Assembly: GCA_020636405.1 (NCBI GenBank)
Contig: JACJXW010000006.1
Span: forward strand, 930,001 to 994,000
Length of the DNA: 64,000 nt
DNA from: Lewinellaceae bacterium
GTDB taxonomy: Bacteria; Bacteroidota; Bacteroidia; Chitinophagales; Saprospiraceae
Direction: 5' to 3'
Below are positions 45,016-54,508 of the stretch, one piece after another (the first letter of the stretch is position 1; every line of letters starts with the position of its first letter). The position numbers and the translations under genes are program-made. The notes beneath the pieces are model-generated. The model was not told where the DNA came from and made no database searches. It saw only the letters and a program-made list of their open reading frames with translations.

Positions 45016-46986
45016 ATGAGCGATGCACCTGCTGTTCTCTGGAAACCCTCTGAACTTTTCCTCCGCAATTCCCGCCTGGCGCATTACCTGGACTGGCTGA
45101 AGGAAAACAGGAACCTCCATTTTGACACTTATCCGGAAGTTTGGGCCTGGTCGGTGGAACGCCCGGCGGATTTTTGGGAGTCAATCTGGCTATACTTCGG
45201 CGTGATCAGCCATAGCCCCTATAAGATGGCCATGTCTGAGGACCCCATGCCCGATACCCGGTGGTTCGAAGGCAGCAGCCTCAATTACGCGGAACACATT
45301 TTCCGGGCAAGGAACGACACGCAACCGGCCATCCTGTTTCAATCGGAGCGACACGCCCTGACAGCAATCAGCTGGAAGGAACTGGAGGGCTCGGTAGCTC
45401 GTATGGCGGCTTACCTGCGCAGCATAGGGGTGAAAAAGGGTGACCGCGTCGTGGCCTTCCTGCCCAATATCCCGGAAGCTACGGTGGCCTTCCTGGCCGC
45501 CTGCTCCATCGGCGCTATCTGGTCGAGTTGTTCTCCGGACTTTGGCGTCAACAGCGTAGTGGACCGTTTCCAGCAGATCGAGCCCAAAGTGCTCTTCACT
45601 GTGGATGGGTATCAGTACAATGGAAAGCCCTATGACAAGATGGGCGCCGTTGGCGAGCTATGTGATCAGTTGCCTACATTGGAAAAAACGATCCTGTTGC
45701 CTTACCTGGACGAACAGGCCGGTGCCGGGAGCCTGCCCCATGCCGTCCTTTGGGCACAGGCGATGGAAACCCCGGCCTCTTCTCTGGTTTTCGAGGCCGT
45801 TCCGTTCGGGCACCCCATCTGGGTCCTTTATTCCTCCGGTACGACCGGCATTCCCAAGGCCATCACCCATTCCCATGGGGGTGTGTTGCTGGAGCATTTC
45901 AAGTACCTGGCCTTTCACAACGATGTACATCCCGGCGAGCGTTTCTTCTGGTTTTCTACCACGGGCTGGATGATGTGGAACTTCGTGCAGGCCTCCCTGT
46001 TGGTGGGCGCTACCATCGTGCTGTACGACGGCAGCCCTGCCTATCCGGACCTCAATGTACTGTGGGCATTTACCGAAAGGGCCGGCATTCACCACTTCGG
46101 CACCAGCGCGCCCTATCTGGTGGCCTGCATGAAGCAGGGGCTGCGGCCAGGGCCGGATTATAACCTGTCCCACCTGCGTTCTATCGGATCCACGGGAGCG
46201 CCCCTGCCGCCAGAGGCTTTCGACTATGTATACCGGCACATCAAGGAGGATGTCTGGCTGTGCTCTATGAGCGGGGGGACCGATGTTTGCACGGCTTTCG
46301 TCGGCGGATGCCCGTTGGAGCCGGTTTATCTCGGTGAGATCCAGTGCCGTTGCCTGGGCTGCGCCCTGTATGCTTTTGACGATGACGCCAGGCCGGTAAC
46401 GAACGAGGTCGGGGAAATGGTGATCACCAGGCCTATGCCATCCATGCCCATCTTTTTCTGGAATGATGAGGACAAACAGCGCTACCTGGGCAGCTATTTT
46501 GAAATGTATCCCGGCATCTGGCGGCATGGAGACTGGGTGAAGATAACGCCCCGGCATTCCCTCGTGATCCTCGGCCGCTCCGACGCCACGCTCAACCGGC
46601 AAGGGATACGGATCGGCACGGCGGAGATCTACCGCGCCGTCGACAAAGTGCGCGAGGTAAAGGACAGCCTGATCGTCAACCTGGAGCTCAGCGGCGGCAG
46701 GCACTATATGCCGCTTTTTGTAATGATGAATGAAGGGGAGGCCCTGACCGAGGACGTGAAGAACAAGCTGCGGCAGGTGCTTCGCACCGAGTATTCGCCC
46801 CGCCACGTGCCCGACGAGATCATCGAAGTGAAGGACATTCCCTATACCATCAGCGGGAAGAAACTGGAAGCGCCGGTCAAGAAGATCCTGATGGGCAAAT
46901 CAGTGGCCAAGGCCGCTAACCCGGACTCTATGCGCAACCCGGCATCCCTGGATTTTTTCGTAGAATTTGCCAGGGGCATTGAATAG
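45016..46986 (+). CDS. Acetoacetate-CoA ligase
   Basis: From ATG 45016 (MSDAPAVLWKPSELFLRNSR) the protein is 656 aa, the normal size for acetoacetyl-CoA synthetases of the ANL superfamily. It activates acetoacetate with ATP and CoA, feeding ketone bodies or PHB breakdown products into acetyl-CoA. Motifs: ACSIGAIWSSCSPDFG, the P-loop-like YSSGTTGIPKAITHSHGG, WFSTTGWMMWN, SIGSTGAPLPPEAFDYVY, GDWVKITP and the C-terminal hinge GRSDATLNRQGIRIGTAEIY, with the late Lys in TISGKKLEAPVKK. It shares a divergent promoter region with accC. Confidence 0.93.
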   Translation: MSDAPAVLWKPSELFLRNSRLAHYLDWLKENRNLHFDTYPEVWAWSVERPADFWESIWLYFGVISHSPYKMAMSEDPMPDTRWFEGSSLNYAEHIFRARNDTQPAILFQSERHALTAISWKELEGSVARMAAYLRSIGVKKGDRVVAFLPNIPEATVAFLAACSIGAIWSSCSPDFGVNSVVDRFQQIEPKVLFTVDGYQYNGKPYDKMGAVGELCDQLPTLEKTILLPYLDEQAGAGSLPHAVLWAQAMETPASSLVFEAVPFGHPIWVLYSSGTTGIPKAITHSHGGVLLEHFKYLAFHNDVHPGERFFWFSTTGWMMWNFVQASLLVGATIVLYDGSPAYPDLNVLWAFTERAGIHHFGTSAPYLVACMKQGLRPGPDYNLSHLRSIGSTGAPLPPEAFDYVYRHIKEDVWLCSMSGGTDVCTAFVGGCPLEPVYLGEIQCRCLGCALYAFDDDARPVTNEVGEMVITRPMPSMPIFFWNDEDKQRYLGSYFEMYPGIWRHGDWVKITPRHSLVILGRSDATLNRQGIRIGTAEIYRAVDKVREVKDSLIVNLELSGGRHYMPLFVMMNEGEALTEDVKNKLRQVLRTEYSPRHVPDEIIEVKDIPYTISGKKLEAPVKKILMGKSVAKAANPDSMRNPASLDFFVEFARGIE

Positions 46987-47162
46987 CTGAATGCCAGTTC
47001 GACAGGGCGCTTTAATAGTACTGAGGGGCCCTACTGTCCGGGTAAAAAAACTGAGCGAAATATTTTAGAAAAGACTACTTTTGAGCAAAACTCCGCCGCT
47101 AAGGCGAGTGGCGATTGGGCTTCGGCCAGGCGCACTAGCCTTACCGGCATAAAACCTTCCAC

Positions 47163-47576
47163 ATGCACGATTTCTATTCCATCAACCGCAACGCACTGAT
47201 CGTCCGCCCCACCCGTGCTATGATCGACTGGGCCAATGCCGCTTTTCCGGAAGACCCCATCGATTACGATGAAATGGACCAGCACGACGAACAGGACGTT
47301 TTCCTCCTGCCCGATTTCGGTACTGCAGAAGAAACCGAGGAATGGCTCCGGGAAAATTGTGAGGACTTCCTGTCCTTTGTACTGGAAGACTGGTGTATGG
47401 ATAAAACCGTCTGGCCGTCGCCTCTCGACTGGGCACTTTTTCAGCGTTTTTTCCATTTTTCTATCGAAACCTCTGTGGTCGATACCATGGATGAAGAATA
47501 CGACGATGCCGAAGGGGATTTTGGAGACTTCGACGAGGAAGAGGGCTTCAACGATTTTGATTTCGAGGAAAATTAA
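47163..47576 (+). CDS. Very acidic 137-aa protein of unknown function
   Basis: Begins MHDFYSINRNALIVRPTRAM and keeps a compact, Trp-rich middle (ENCEDFLSFVLEDWCMDKTV). The last 28 residues are almost all Asp, Glu, Phe and Gly. It could be a small cytosolic protein whose acidic tail binds a basic partner. No family is recognised. It follows the ligase gene by 176 bp, with no clear signal in the gap, and precedes the DUF5916 gene on the same strand. Confidence 0.72.
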   Translation: MHDFYSINRNALIVRPTRAMIDWANAAFPEDPIDYDEMDQHDEQDVFLLPDFGTAEETEEWLRENCEDFLSFVLEDWCMDKTVWPSPLDWALFQRFFHFSIETSVVDTMDEEYDDAEGDFGDFDEEEGFNDFDFEEN

Positions 47577-47656
47577 TCCTGTCGCCTTTTTCTCAGGTGG
47601 GGATACCGGGACAAATTCCGTATTTTGCATCCCTTTTGAAACCACCCCGTATCCCC

Positions 47657-49879
47657 ATGAAGAATTTCTCTGCCCTGGCCATTCTATCATTCCTCTGGGT
47701 TAGCGCCGGACTGGCCCAGAACGCCCGCGTTGACAACGACGCTTACCATTTGCCTATCCGTAAGGCCGGTGAAAAGGTCCATCTCGATGGCCTGCTGGAC
47801 GAACCCGCCTGGCAGGAAGCTCAGGTGGCCGATGAGTTTTTCCAGAATTTCCCGATGGATTCCTCTTATGCGGCCCTTCAGACCGCCGTGCGGGTAACCT
47901 ACGACGACGCTTTTCTCTACGTGGGCGCCATTGTTTATCAGCCCAGGGAAGATTACATCATCACCTCTCTCAAGCGTGATTTCGACGATGGCGGCAGCGA
48001 TGAATTCGCCGTCAACATCGACCCCTTCAAAGACAAGGTCAATGGATTCCATTTTGCTGTGACGCCCTTCAACGTTCGCCGGGAGGGCATCATCGACAAC
48101 GGCAACAACATCAACCGCGACTGGGACAACAAGTGGTACTCCGAGGTCAGGAACCACAACGATCACTGGGTGGTGGAGATGGCCATCCCGTTTCGCACCC
48201 TTCGCTATTCCCGGAAGGACGGGGATAACTCCTGGCGCATCAACTTTACCCGCATTTCCGTGAAGCAGAACGAGCGGTCCAGTTGGGTGCCGGTGCCCCG
48301 CCAGTTCGACGCCAACCACCTGGCATTTACCGGCTTGCTGCAATGGGAAGGCCAGCCGCCTCAACCCGGGCTGAACATTTCCGTGATCCCCTACGTCACC
48401 GCCAGTACCGGCAGGGACTACGAGCTGGACACCCCTACCGAAAACAGCCTGGACGCCGGCGGCGACATCAAAGTGGCCATCACACCGTCCCTCAACCTGG
48501 ACCTCACCTTTAATCCGGATTTTTCCCAGGTAGAGGTCGACCGGCAGATCACCAACCTCAGCCGTTTCGAGCTGTTCTTTCCCGAGCGGCGGCAGTTCTT
48601 TCTCGAAAACGAAGATCTCTTCAGCCGATTCGGCTTCCCTGACAGCCGCCCTTTTTTCAGCCGGCGCATCGGGCTGTCGCCCCAGGGGCAGGTGCCCATC
48701 ATCGCCGGCGCCCGCCTGAGTGGCAAGCTGGACGACAACTGGCGCATCGGCCTGCTCAATATGCAGACCGCAAAATTGAAAAATACGGAGATCAACCCCG
48801 CCAATTACTCCATCGGCGTGCTGCAGCGCAAGGTCTTCGACCGCTCCTACGTGGGCGCCGTCTTCGCCAATAAGGAAAATTTCTTACCCGACGGAAACGG
48901 AGGCTACGAGCTGGACGGCAATGGCTACAACCGGGTGGCCGGCATAGAGTATAACCTGTATTCCAAAGACAATAAATGGGAAGCGGAACTGTTTTACCAC
49001 CGGTCCTTTTCGGCGGAAAAGAACAACGATGCTCAGTCCGCGGCCTTGTTCATCGGCCATTTTACCCGCAACTGGCGGCTCTTTTTCCCTTCCCAGTACA
49101 TCGGTAAGCACTACCGGGCGGATGCTGGATTTGTGCCGAGGACGGGCTTTTTATCCTTTAGCCCGGGCATCACCCACAACATTTTCCCTAAAAATCCGAA
49201 GGCCGCCAAAAAGATCATTCAATTCGGGCTGGAATTCAGCACCAACTTTACTTTCAACCAACCGGACTACCGCCTGGCAGACCGCCAGTTGCAGCCAGGT
49301 GCATTTGTCGAGTTCCCCGGGCAGAGCACTTTATCCCTGGGCTTTGCCAGCGATTTCACCTACCTCTATTTTCCTTTCGACCCGACGAATAAAAACACCG
49401 GTGAGAAATTGCCCATCGGAGAATACCAGTACAATTCCATAGGGATGAGCTTCAATTCCGATGTGCGGAAAAAATTCTACTTCGATGTCGAAGTAGCAGG
49501 AGGAGAATTCTTTAACGGAGATATCCGCCGGATGGAAGGAGCGCTCAACTTCCGCTGGCAGCCCTTCGGCATCCTGGCCGCCACCTTTGCCTACAATGAC
49601 ATAAAGCTTCCGGATCCTTACAACAGCGCCAGCTTCTGGCTCATCGGCCCGCGTGCCGAGCTGTCTTTTTCCCGCAGCCTGTTCTTCAGTACTTTCCTGC
49701 AGTACAACACTCAGGCCAACAACGTCAACATCAACAGCCGCCTGCAGTGGCGCTTCCGGCCGGTATCGGATGTGTTCCTGGTGTATACGGATAACTATTT
49801 TTCGGATCAGTTCTTCCGCAACCCGAGGGAGAAGAACCGGGCGCTGGTGCTGAAGGTGACGTATTGGTTGAATATATAA
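47657..49879 (+). CDS. DUF5916 surface protein with CBM9-like domain
   Basis: The start chosen is ATG 47657 (MKNFSALAILSFLWVSAGLA, signal peptide), giving 740 aa. Residues about 35-225 form a CBM9/DOMON-like sugar- or ligand-binding domain (VHLDGLLDEPAWQEAQVADE, DAFLYVGAIVY, DEFAVNIDP). The rest is DUF5916, predicted as an outer-membrane barrel: LNLDLTFNPDFSQVEVDRQI, NLSRFELFFPERRQFFLEN, FSRRIGLSPQG, closing with YTDNYFSDQ...LVLKVTYWLN. The family is widespread in Bacteroidota and of unknown function. Its 3' end is 9 bp from lptE on the other strand. Confidence 0.9.
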   Translation: MKNFSALAILSFLWVSAGLAQNARVDNDAYHLPIRKAGEKVHLDGLLDEPAWQEAQVADEFFQNFPMDSSYAALQTAVRVTYDDAFLYVGAIVYQPREDYIITSLKRDFDDGGSDEFAVNIDPFKDKVNGFHFAVTPFNVRREGIIDNGNNINRDWDNKWYSEVRNHNDHWVVEMAIPFRTLRYSRKDGDNSWRINFTRISVKQNERSSWVPVPRQFDANHLAFTGLLQWEGQPPQPGLNISVIPYVTASTGRDYELDTPTENSLDAGGDIKVAITPSLNLDLTFNPDFSQVEVDRQITNLSRFELFFPERRQFFLENEDLFSRFGFPDSRPFFSRRIGLSPQGQVPIIAGARLSGKLDDNWRIGLLNMQTAKLKNTEINPANYSIGVLQRKVFDRSYVGAVFANKENFLPDGNGGYELDGNGYNRVAGIEYNLYSKDNKWEAELFYHRSFSAEKNNDAQSAALFIGHFTRNWRLFFPSQYIGKHYRADAGFVPRTGFLSFSPGITHNIFPKNPKAAKKIIQFGLEFSTNFTFNQPDYRLADRQLQPGAFVEFPGQSTLSLGFASDFTYLYFPFDPTNKNTGEKLPIGEYQYNSIGMSFNSDVRKKFYFDVEVAGGEFFNGDIRRMEGALNFRWQPFGILAATFAYNDIKLPDPYNSASFWLIGPRAELSFSRSLFFSTFLQYNTQANNVNINSRLQWRFRPVSDVFLVYTDNYFSDQFFRNPREKNRALVLKVTYWLNI

Positions 49880-49888
49880 TTGCCGATC

Positions 49889-50383
49889 CTACCAATCCGT
49901 AAAGGCGGCATTGAAAATATCCTCCATCATCTGATCGGAAATGGCCTGCACGGCTTCGTCCTCGACGCTGGAAAGGTCCTGAGAACTGGGAAAGTCAAAA
50001 AAGAAAGAGAAGTTCTTCTTCCAGCCTTTCTCTTCATTGACGTTGTTGATGTACTCGATGGCGGTGGTGATGGTGAGCCGGTTCAGTGCAGTGGTCTCTC
50101 CTGGTTGGGGCGCTTCGGAAGTCACATCGTACCGGACAATGATTCCCTTGAATTCGATATTGGGATCCGTGTCATTGAAAACCAGGCGGGATTCGGTGCG
50201 GATCTTTTCCTTCAGATCCTCAGCCAGGCGCTGGGCCAGGGCGGGCTGGGCATTCAACGCATTATCCGTGAATTGCTCGACGTAGTAGGTCGTCACCGAT
50301 GGGTCGATGCTGACGCCCCGGAAGGAGTAGCAACCACTCCACATCAGGGAGGCGCCTATGAAGATCAGTACTAAACGCTGCAT
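49889..50383 (-). CDS. lptE: LPS assembly lipoprotein LptE (Bacteroidota type)
   Basis: A 164-aa lipoprotein (MQRLVLIFIGASLMWSG, then Cys, CYSFRGVSIDP). The mature part has the LptE pattern: SVTTYYVEQFTDNALN, LAQRLAEDLKEKIRTESRL, then a beta-strand region LTITTAIEYINNVNEEKGW. LptE plugs the LptD translocon that inserts LPS in the outer membrane. It follows the sigma-54 activator and miaB on the same strand, an order conserved in Bacteroidota. Confidence 0.88.
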   Translation of the reverse strand: MQRLVLIFIGASLMWSGCYSFRGVSIDPSVTTYYVEQFTDNALNAQPALAQRLAEDLKEKIRTESRLVFNDTDPNIEFKGIIVRYDVTSEAPQPGETTALNRLTITTAIEYINNVNEEKGWKKNFSFFFDFPSSQDLSSVEDEAVQAISDQMMEDIFNAAFTDW

Positions 50384-50466
50384 GTCTCAATTTTTTGCAA
50401 AGATCGGATTCCAAAGTGTTTCCACGTATTTCTACATATTTCAATTCTGGTACTTACCCCAATACG

Positions 50467-51807
50467 CTACAATTCATACTGCTTGATCTTCCGGTAAAGG
50501 GTACGTTCCGAGATGCCCAGGTCCTGGGCGGCTTCCTTGCGGCGGCCGTTGTGTTTTTTCAGGGCTTTAGTGATGAGGTCCTTTTCGTTGTCTTCCAGGG
50601 AGAGGCTTTCCGCTACCTCTTCAGTAGGGGTGAAGCTTTCCTGTTCTTCGCGGGGCAGGATGATGGGGCGGTGGCTTTCTTCAGTGTCGCGGCCTTCGTG
50701 GTATTCGGAGAGGAAGTCGCTGACCTCCTGGTGGGGGATGGGCATTTTGCTTCGCTGGGACGGGAAGGTTTCCGGTGTGGCCAGGCTCCGGATGTCCTGG
50801 GCGTCGGGGACGCGGAGGTCGTTGTTGCGGATGAGTTCGAAAACCAGAGTTTTCAGGTCGTTCAGGTCGTTTTTCATATCCACCATCAGCTTGTAGAAGA
50901 TCTCCCGTTCCTGCATGGTGGCGCCGTCGCTGTGGTGGCGGTTGCCGCTTTCCGGGATCATGGGCAGGTTGCGCTTGAGGATCTGGGGCACGCAACGGGC
51001 CAGTTGCTCGGCGCCGACCATCTTGTCCTCTGCCAGCACGGAGACCTGTTCGGCGATGTTCTTGAGTTCCCGGACGTTGCCGGGCCAGCTGTAATTTTCC
51101 AGCACCATCTGGGCCCTGTCGTCGAGCTGAATGGGTGTTGTGCGGTATTTTTCGGCAAAATCGACGGCGAATTTGCGGAAGAGCATATAGATATCTTCGG
51201 AGCGGTCGCGTAGGGCAGGCACGTTGATCGGCACCGTATTGAGGCGGTAGTACAGGTCTTCGCGGAACTTTCCTTTTTTTACCTGTTCATACAGGTCGGC
51301 GTTGGTGGCGGCAATGATGCGCACATCTGTTCTCTGAACCTTGGAGGCACCCACCCGGATGAACTCCCCGGTTTCCAGGACGCGCAGCAGGAAGGCCTGG
51401 GTGTCCAGGGGCATCTCGCCGATCTCGTCCAGAAAGAGCGTCCCGCCGTCGTAGCTCTCAAAGTATCCTTTCCGTTCGCTGGTCGCTCCGGTGAAGGCCC
51501 CCTTTTCGTGGCCGAAGAGCTCCGAGTTGATGGTGCCTTCGGGGATGGCGCCGCAGTTGATGGCAATGAACTTCGCGTGCTTGCGGGCGCTAAGCGCATG
51601 GATGATCTTGGAAAAAACCTCTTTGCCAACCCCACTTTCTCCGGTGATCAGGACGGACAGGTCGGTATTGGCCACCCGGACAGCTGTTCCCAGGGCGCGG
51701 TCCAACAGGGGGGACCTGCCGATGATCCCGAATCTTTGTTTGATGGCCTGGAGGTTGCTGTCCATTGCTGCGTTTAGTTGTGCGTTTGAAGAGGCGTATG
51801 TGCTCAT
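50467..51807 (-). CDS. Sigma-54-dependent activator without an N-terminal sensor domain
   Basis: A 446-aa protein. The AAA+ domain starts only about 30 residues in (FGIIGRSPLLDRALG), with Walker A GESGVGKEV, the sigma-54-contacting GAFTGA, Walker B-like GGTLFLDEIGEM and the sensor segment WPGNVRELKN. The C-terminus is a Fis-type HTH (DLITKALKKHNGRRKEAAQD, then LGISERTLYRKIKQ). There is no receiver, GAF or PAS domain, so control must come from a partner or from its amount. It lies between miaB and lptE (84 bp before lptE), and may tune envelope genes. Confidence 0.93.
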   Translation of the reverse strand: MSTYASSNAQLNAAMDSNLQAIKQRFGIIGRSPLLDRALGTAVRVANTDLSVLITGESGVGKEVFSKIIHALSARKHAKFIAINCGAIPEGTINSELFGHEKGAFTGATSERKGYFESYDGGTLFLDEIGEMPLDTQAFLLRVLETGEFIRVGASKVQRTDVRIIAATNADLYEQVKKGKFREDLYYRLNTVPINVPALRDRSEDIYMLFRKFAVDFAEKYRTTPIQLDDRAQMVLENYSWPGNVRELKNIAEQVSVLAEDKMVGAEQLARCVPQILKRNLPMIPESGNRHHSDGATMQEREIFYKLMVDMKNDLNDLKTLVFELIRNNDLRVPDAQDIRSLATPETFPSQRSKMPIPHQEVSDFLSEYHEGRDTEESHRPIILPREEQESFTPTEEVAESLSLEDNEKDLITKALKKHNGRRKEAAQDLGISERTLYRKIKQYEL

Positions 51808-51854
51808 TGTTGTTTTTTGGGAAGGGGGAATTGGATTGCTATATTGTTATACTG

Positions 51855-53291
51855 CTATACTGCCACCTCTCCCTTCAGCGTCGCGCTGGTGGCTTCTTTA
51901 ATCTTAACATTACAATAGTCCCCTGGCTTAAGCCCTTCCACTTTGGGGAAAACGATCATTTTATTTTGAGAGTTGCGGCCTTTGAAGTCCTGGTCCGAGC
52001 GTTTGGAATCTCCTTCGATCAGCACTTTGAACGTTTTGCCGATGTCTTCCAGGTTATGCTTGTAGGATACCTGGGTTTGCAGGCGAATGACCTCCTGCAG
52101 GCGGCGCTTCTTGACCTTCATCGGCACGTCGTCCTCGTACTTACGGGCGGCGAGCGTGCCGGGGCGTTCCGAATAAAAGAACATGTAGGACATACTGTAG
52201 CGGGCGAACTCGATCATGCTCAGGGTATCCTGATGCTCCTCTTCGGTTTCGCTACAGAAGCCGGTGATGATATCCGACGAAATAGCGCAATCGGGGATGA
52301 TCTCGTAGATGCGGCGCACTTTATTCATATACCACTCCCGGTCGTAGGTGCGGTTCATCTTCTCCAGGATGCGGCTGTTGCCCGATTGGACCGGCAGGTG
52401 GATGTAGTTGCAAATGTTATCGTATTTCGCCATGGTGAACAGCACCTCATCGGTGATGTCCTTGGGATGGGAGGTGGAAAAGCGGACACGCAGTTCCGGG
52501 CTCACTTTGGCCACCATTTCCAGCAATTGAGCAAAAGTAGCCCGCTCACCGGTTTCGGGATTTTCCCATTTGTAGGAGTCGACATTCTGCCCCAGGAGGG
52601 TCACCTCCCGGTAGCCTTTGTTCAACATGTCGGTTGCTTCGGCTACGATGGTGAATGCGTTGCGGCTGCGCTCGCGGCCGCGGGTGTAGGGCACTACGCA
52701 GAAGGAGCACATATTATCGCAGCCGCGCATGATGGAAATGAACCCGGTCACTCCGTTGGAATCCAGCCGCAGGGGGCTGATGTCGGCGTAAGTTTCCTCC
52801 CGGGAGAGGAAGACATTGATGCCCTTGTCGCCGTCTTCCGCAGTGCCGATCAGGTTGGGCAGGTCGCGGTAGGCGTCCGGGCCGACCACCAGGTCCACTA
52901 GTTTTTCTTCTTCCAGGAACTTGCTTTTCAGCCGCTCGGCCATGCAACCCAAAACGCCGACGAGGGCGCCCGGGCGCTGCTTTTTCACCTTGTCGAAGAT
53001 CCGCAGGCGCTTGCGCACCGTCTCTTCCGCCTTCTCGCGGATGGAGCAGGTATTGATCAGGATCAGGTCGGCCTGTTCCAGGAAGCGGGTGGGCCGGTAG
53101 CCTGATTCCGCCAATATGGAGGCGACGATCTCACTGTCGCTGAAGTTCATCTGACAGCCATAGCTTTCGATATAGAAGTGCTTGCCGCCCTGCTCTGCAC
53201 CTTCGGCCTGTTCCAGGAAGAAGGCTTCGCCCTGCCGGCTTTCATTGATCTCCTTTTGTATGCCTACAAGGGTAGGGTTGTTGTCGTACAT
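51855..53291 (-). CDS. miaB: tRNA-2-methylthio-N6-dimethylallyladenosine synthase MiaB
   Basis: The start chosen is ATG 53291 (MYDNNPTLVG), giving 478 aa. MiaB adds the methylthio group to i6A37 in tRNAs reading UNN codons, using SAM and two Fe-S clusters. N-terminal MTTase domain: YGCQMNFSDSE, INTCSIREKAEET, GVLGCMAERLK, giving the three cluster cysteines. Radical SAM: RGCDNMCSFCVVPYTRG (CxxxCxxC). The TRAM domain closes the protein (residues about 410-478, IEGDSKRSDQDFKGRNSQNK). It is the first gene of the miaB, sigma-54 activator, lptE set. Confidence 0.97.
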   Translation of the reverse strand: MYDNNPTLVGIQKEINESRQGEAFFLEQAEGAEQGGKHFYIESYGCQMNFSDSEIVASILAESGYRPTRFLEQADLILINTCSIREKAEETVRKRLRIFDKVKKQRPGALVGVLGCMAERLKSKFLEEEKLVDLVVGPDAYRDLPNLIGTAEDGDKGINVFLSREETYADISPLRLDSNGVTGFISIMRGCDNMCSFCVVPYTRGRERSRNAFTIVAEATDMLNKGYREVTLLGQNVDSYKWENPETGERATFAQLLEMVAKVSPELRVRFSTSHPKDITDEVLFTMAKYDNICNYIHLPVQSGNSRILEKMNRTYDREWYMNKVRRIYEIIPDCAISSDIITGFCSETEEEHQDTLSMIEFARYSMSYMFFYSERPGTLAARKYEDDVPMKVKKRRLQEVIRLQTQVSYKHNLEDIGKTFKVLIEGDSKRSDQDFKGRNSQNKMIVFPKVEGLKPGDYCNVKIKEATSATLKGEVAV

Positions 53292-53476
53292 TTTCCTCTG
53301 AAATTTTTCTCTTATGCTTTTATGTAATGTAGCGGTCGGCTGCATCCTGACTAAAAAGCTTATTCAGCTGCGAAAGGTTCAAAGATTCGGGGAGCAAAGA
53401 TAAAGATTTTAACGCCCCCGGTGACATTTTGGCAGTTCCTTTTTCTATTTATTGGTAACTTCAAACAAAAAAATCG

Positions 53477-54316
53477 ATGAAAACGAAGTTCTGGATTGTT
53501 CTTGCCCTGCTCATGGCCGGTAGCCTCGCCTGCGGTGGCAATTATCAGGCTAGCCCCGCCGGCAGTTCCGAAGCGTATTATGACTATGCTACAGACAGTG
53601 AAGCTCAAATGGCTAAGCAAGCCTCCGCTGAGGAGGGTAGCCAACCCGGATCGCTCACGCCCGAGAAGAAGGTCATACGAACCGCCGATATGCGGATGGA
53701 AGTGAAAGATTACCGGGAAGCGTTATCTGCCATCCGGAAACTGGTGGCAACCTATGAGGCGGAGCTCACCAATGAGAATGAACAGCAATACGGAGAACGC
53801 CTGGAGAACAACCTGGTGATCCGGGTGCTTCCCCAACGCTTCGACTCTCTGCTGTCCGAATTCGGGCAATTGGCGGCGCATGTGGACTTCAAGTCCATCA
53901 ACACCGAAGATGTCACCCGCCAGTATATTGACCTGGAAACCCGCCTGGCCTCCAAACGGGCGGTGGTTGAACGCTACCGGGAGTTGTTGAAGCAGGCAAA
54001 AAATGTGCAGGAAGTATTGGCAGTAGAGGAGAACCTTCGCAAGGTAGTCGAAGAGATCGAGTCCATCGAAGGGCAACTGCGTTACCTCAGCCGCGAAGTG
54101 AATTACAGTACCATCCACCTTACCATTTATGAGAAAGGCAGCCAGCTCAGCACCGGCCCCTCCTTCTGGGCCCGCATTGGCGAAGGGTTCGAAAATGGAT
54201 GGAAATTGTTGAAAGAAATGGCAGTCGGCACCGTTACCATCTGGCCGGTACTGCTGCTGCTGGGCGCATTTCTGTTCTGGATCATACGCCGGAAAAGGAA
54301 GCCCAAAGCCAATTAA
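53477..54316 (+). CDS. DUF4349 lipoprotein with C-terminal membrane anchor
   Basis: A 279-aa protein with signal and lipobox (MKTKFWIVLALLMAGSLA, then Cys). Residues about 65-265 are DUF4349: KKVIRTADMRMEVKDYREA, LVIRVLPQRFDSLLSEF, the central coiled coil VTRQYIDLETRLASKRAVVE ...VEENLRKVVEEIESIEGQLR, and YSTIHLTIYE. A membrane segment (about 250-272, TIWPVLLLLGAFLFWIIRR) ends in a basic tail. Function is unknown; the family is envelope-associated. It is divergent from miaB. Confidence 0.88.
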   Translation: MKTKFWIVLALLMAGSLACGGNYQASPAGSSEAYYDYATDSEAQMAKQASAEEGSQPGSLTPEKKVIRTADMRMEVKDYREALSAIRKLVATYEAELTNENEQQYGERLENNLVIRVLPQRFDSLLSEFGQLAAHVDFKSINTEDVTRQYIDLETRLASKRAVVERYRELLKQAKNVQEVLAVEENLRKVVEEIESIEGQLRYLSREVNYSTIHLTIYEKGSQLSTGPSFWARIGEGFENGWKLLKEMAVGTVTIWPVLLLLGAFLFWIIRRKRKPKAN

Positions 54317-54342
54317 TTATTGGACTTTGAAAGCGCCGTTTT

Positions 54343-54395
54343 GGAAGTCGGAAGTGGGAAAGCGGAAGGCGGAAAAATTCCCACTTCCGACTTCC
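54343..54395. terminator. 18-bp perfect inverted repeat after the DUF4349 gene
   Basis: GGAAGTCGGAAGTGGGAA (54343-54360) and its exact complement (54378-54395) enclose a 17-base loop, 27 bp after the DUF4349 stop. The 3' side lacks a long T-run. It separates this gene from the convergent 32-aa gene at 54410. A bidirectional terminator or a dispersed hairpin repeat are both possible. Confidence 0.5.
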
Positions 54396-54409
54396 CACTT
54401 CACTCTGGG

Positions 54410-54508
54410 TCACCCCATTTTATTCTTCCCGGCAAATCCCATCACCAGTGGGATGAAAAACAAGACGACCGCAAAGAAGATCATCAGTGAGGCAGTTTCG
54501 GGAGTCAT
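54410..54508 (-). CDS. 32-aa single-pass membrane microprotein
   Basis: ATG 54508 to TGA 54410 encodes MTPETASLMIFFAVVLFFIP, then LVMGFAGKNKMG. One hydrophobic helix fills residues 7-26, followed by a short basic tail, as in many bacterial membrane microproteins. Codon use in the frame looks natural and the frame has no alternative explanation on the other strand. Nothing else is seen between here and the TonB receptor except GGGGTT/CCAGAACC-rich low-complexity sequence at 54600-54740. Confidence 0.55.
   Translation of the reverse strand: MTPETASLMIFFAVVLFFIPLVMGFAGKNKMG

Noticed and set aside
45658..46806. 382-codon minus frame opposite acetoacetate-CoA ligase
   Set aside because: Shadow of a clear ANL enzyme.
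51765..52901. 378-codon + strand frame opposite miaB
   Set aside because: Shadow of a clear MiaB.
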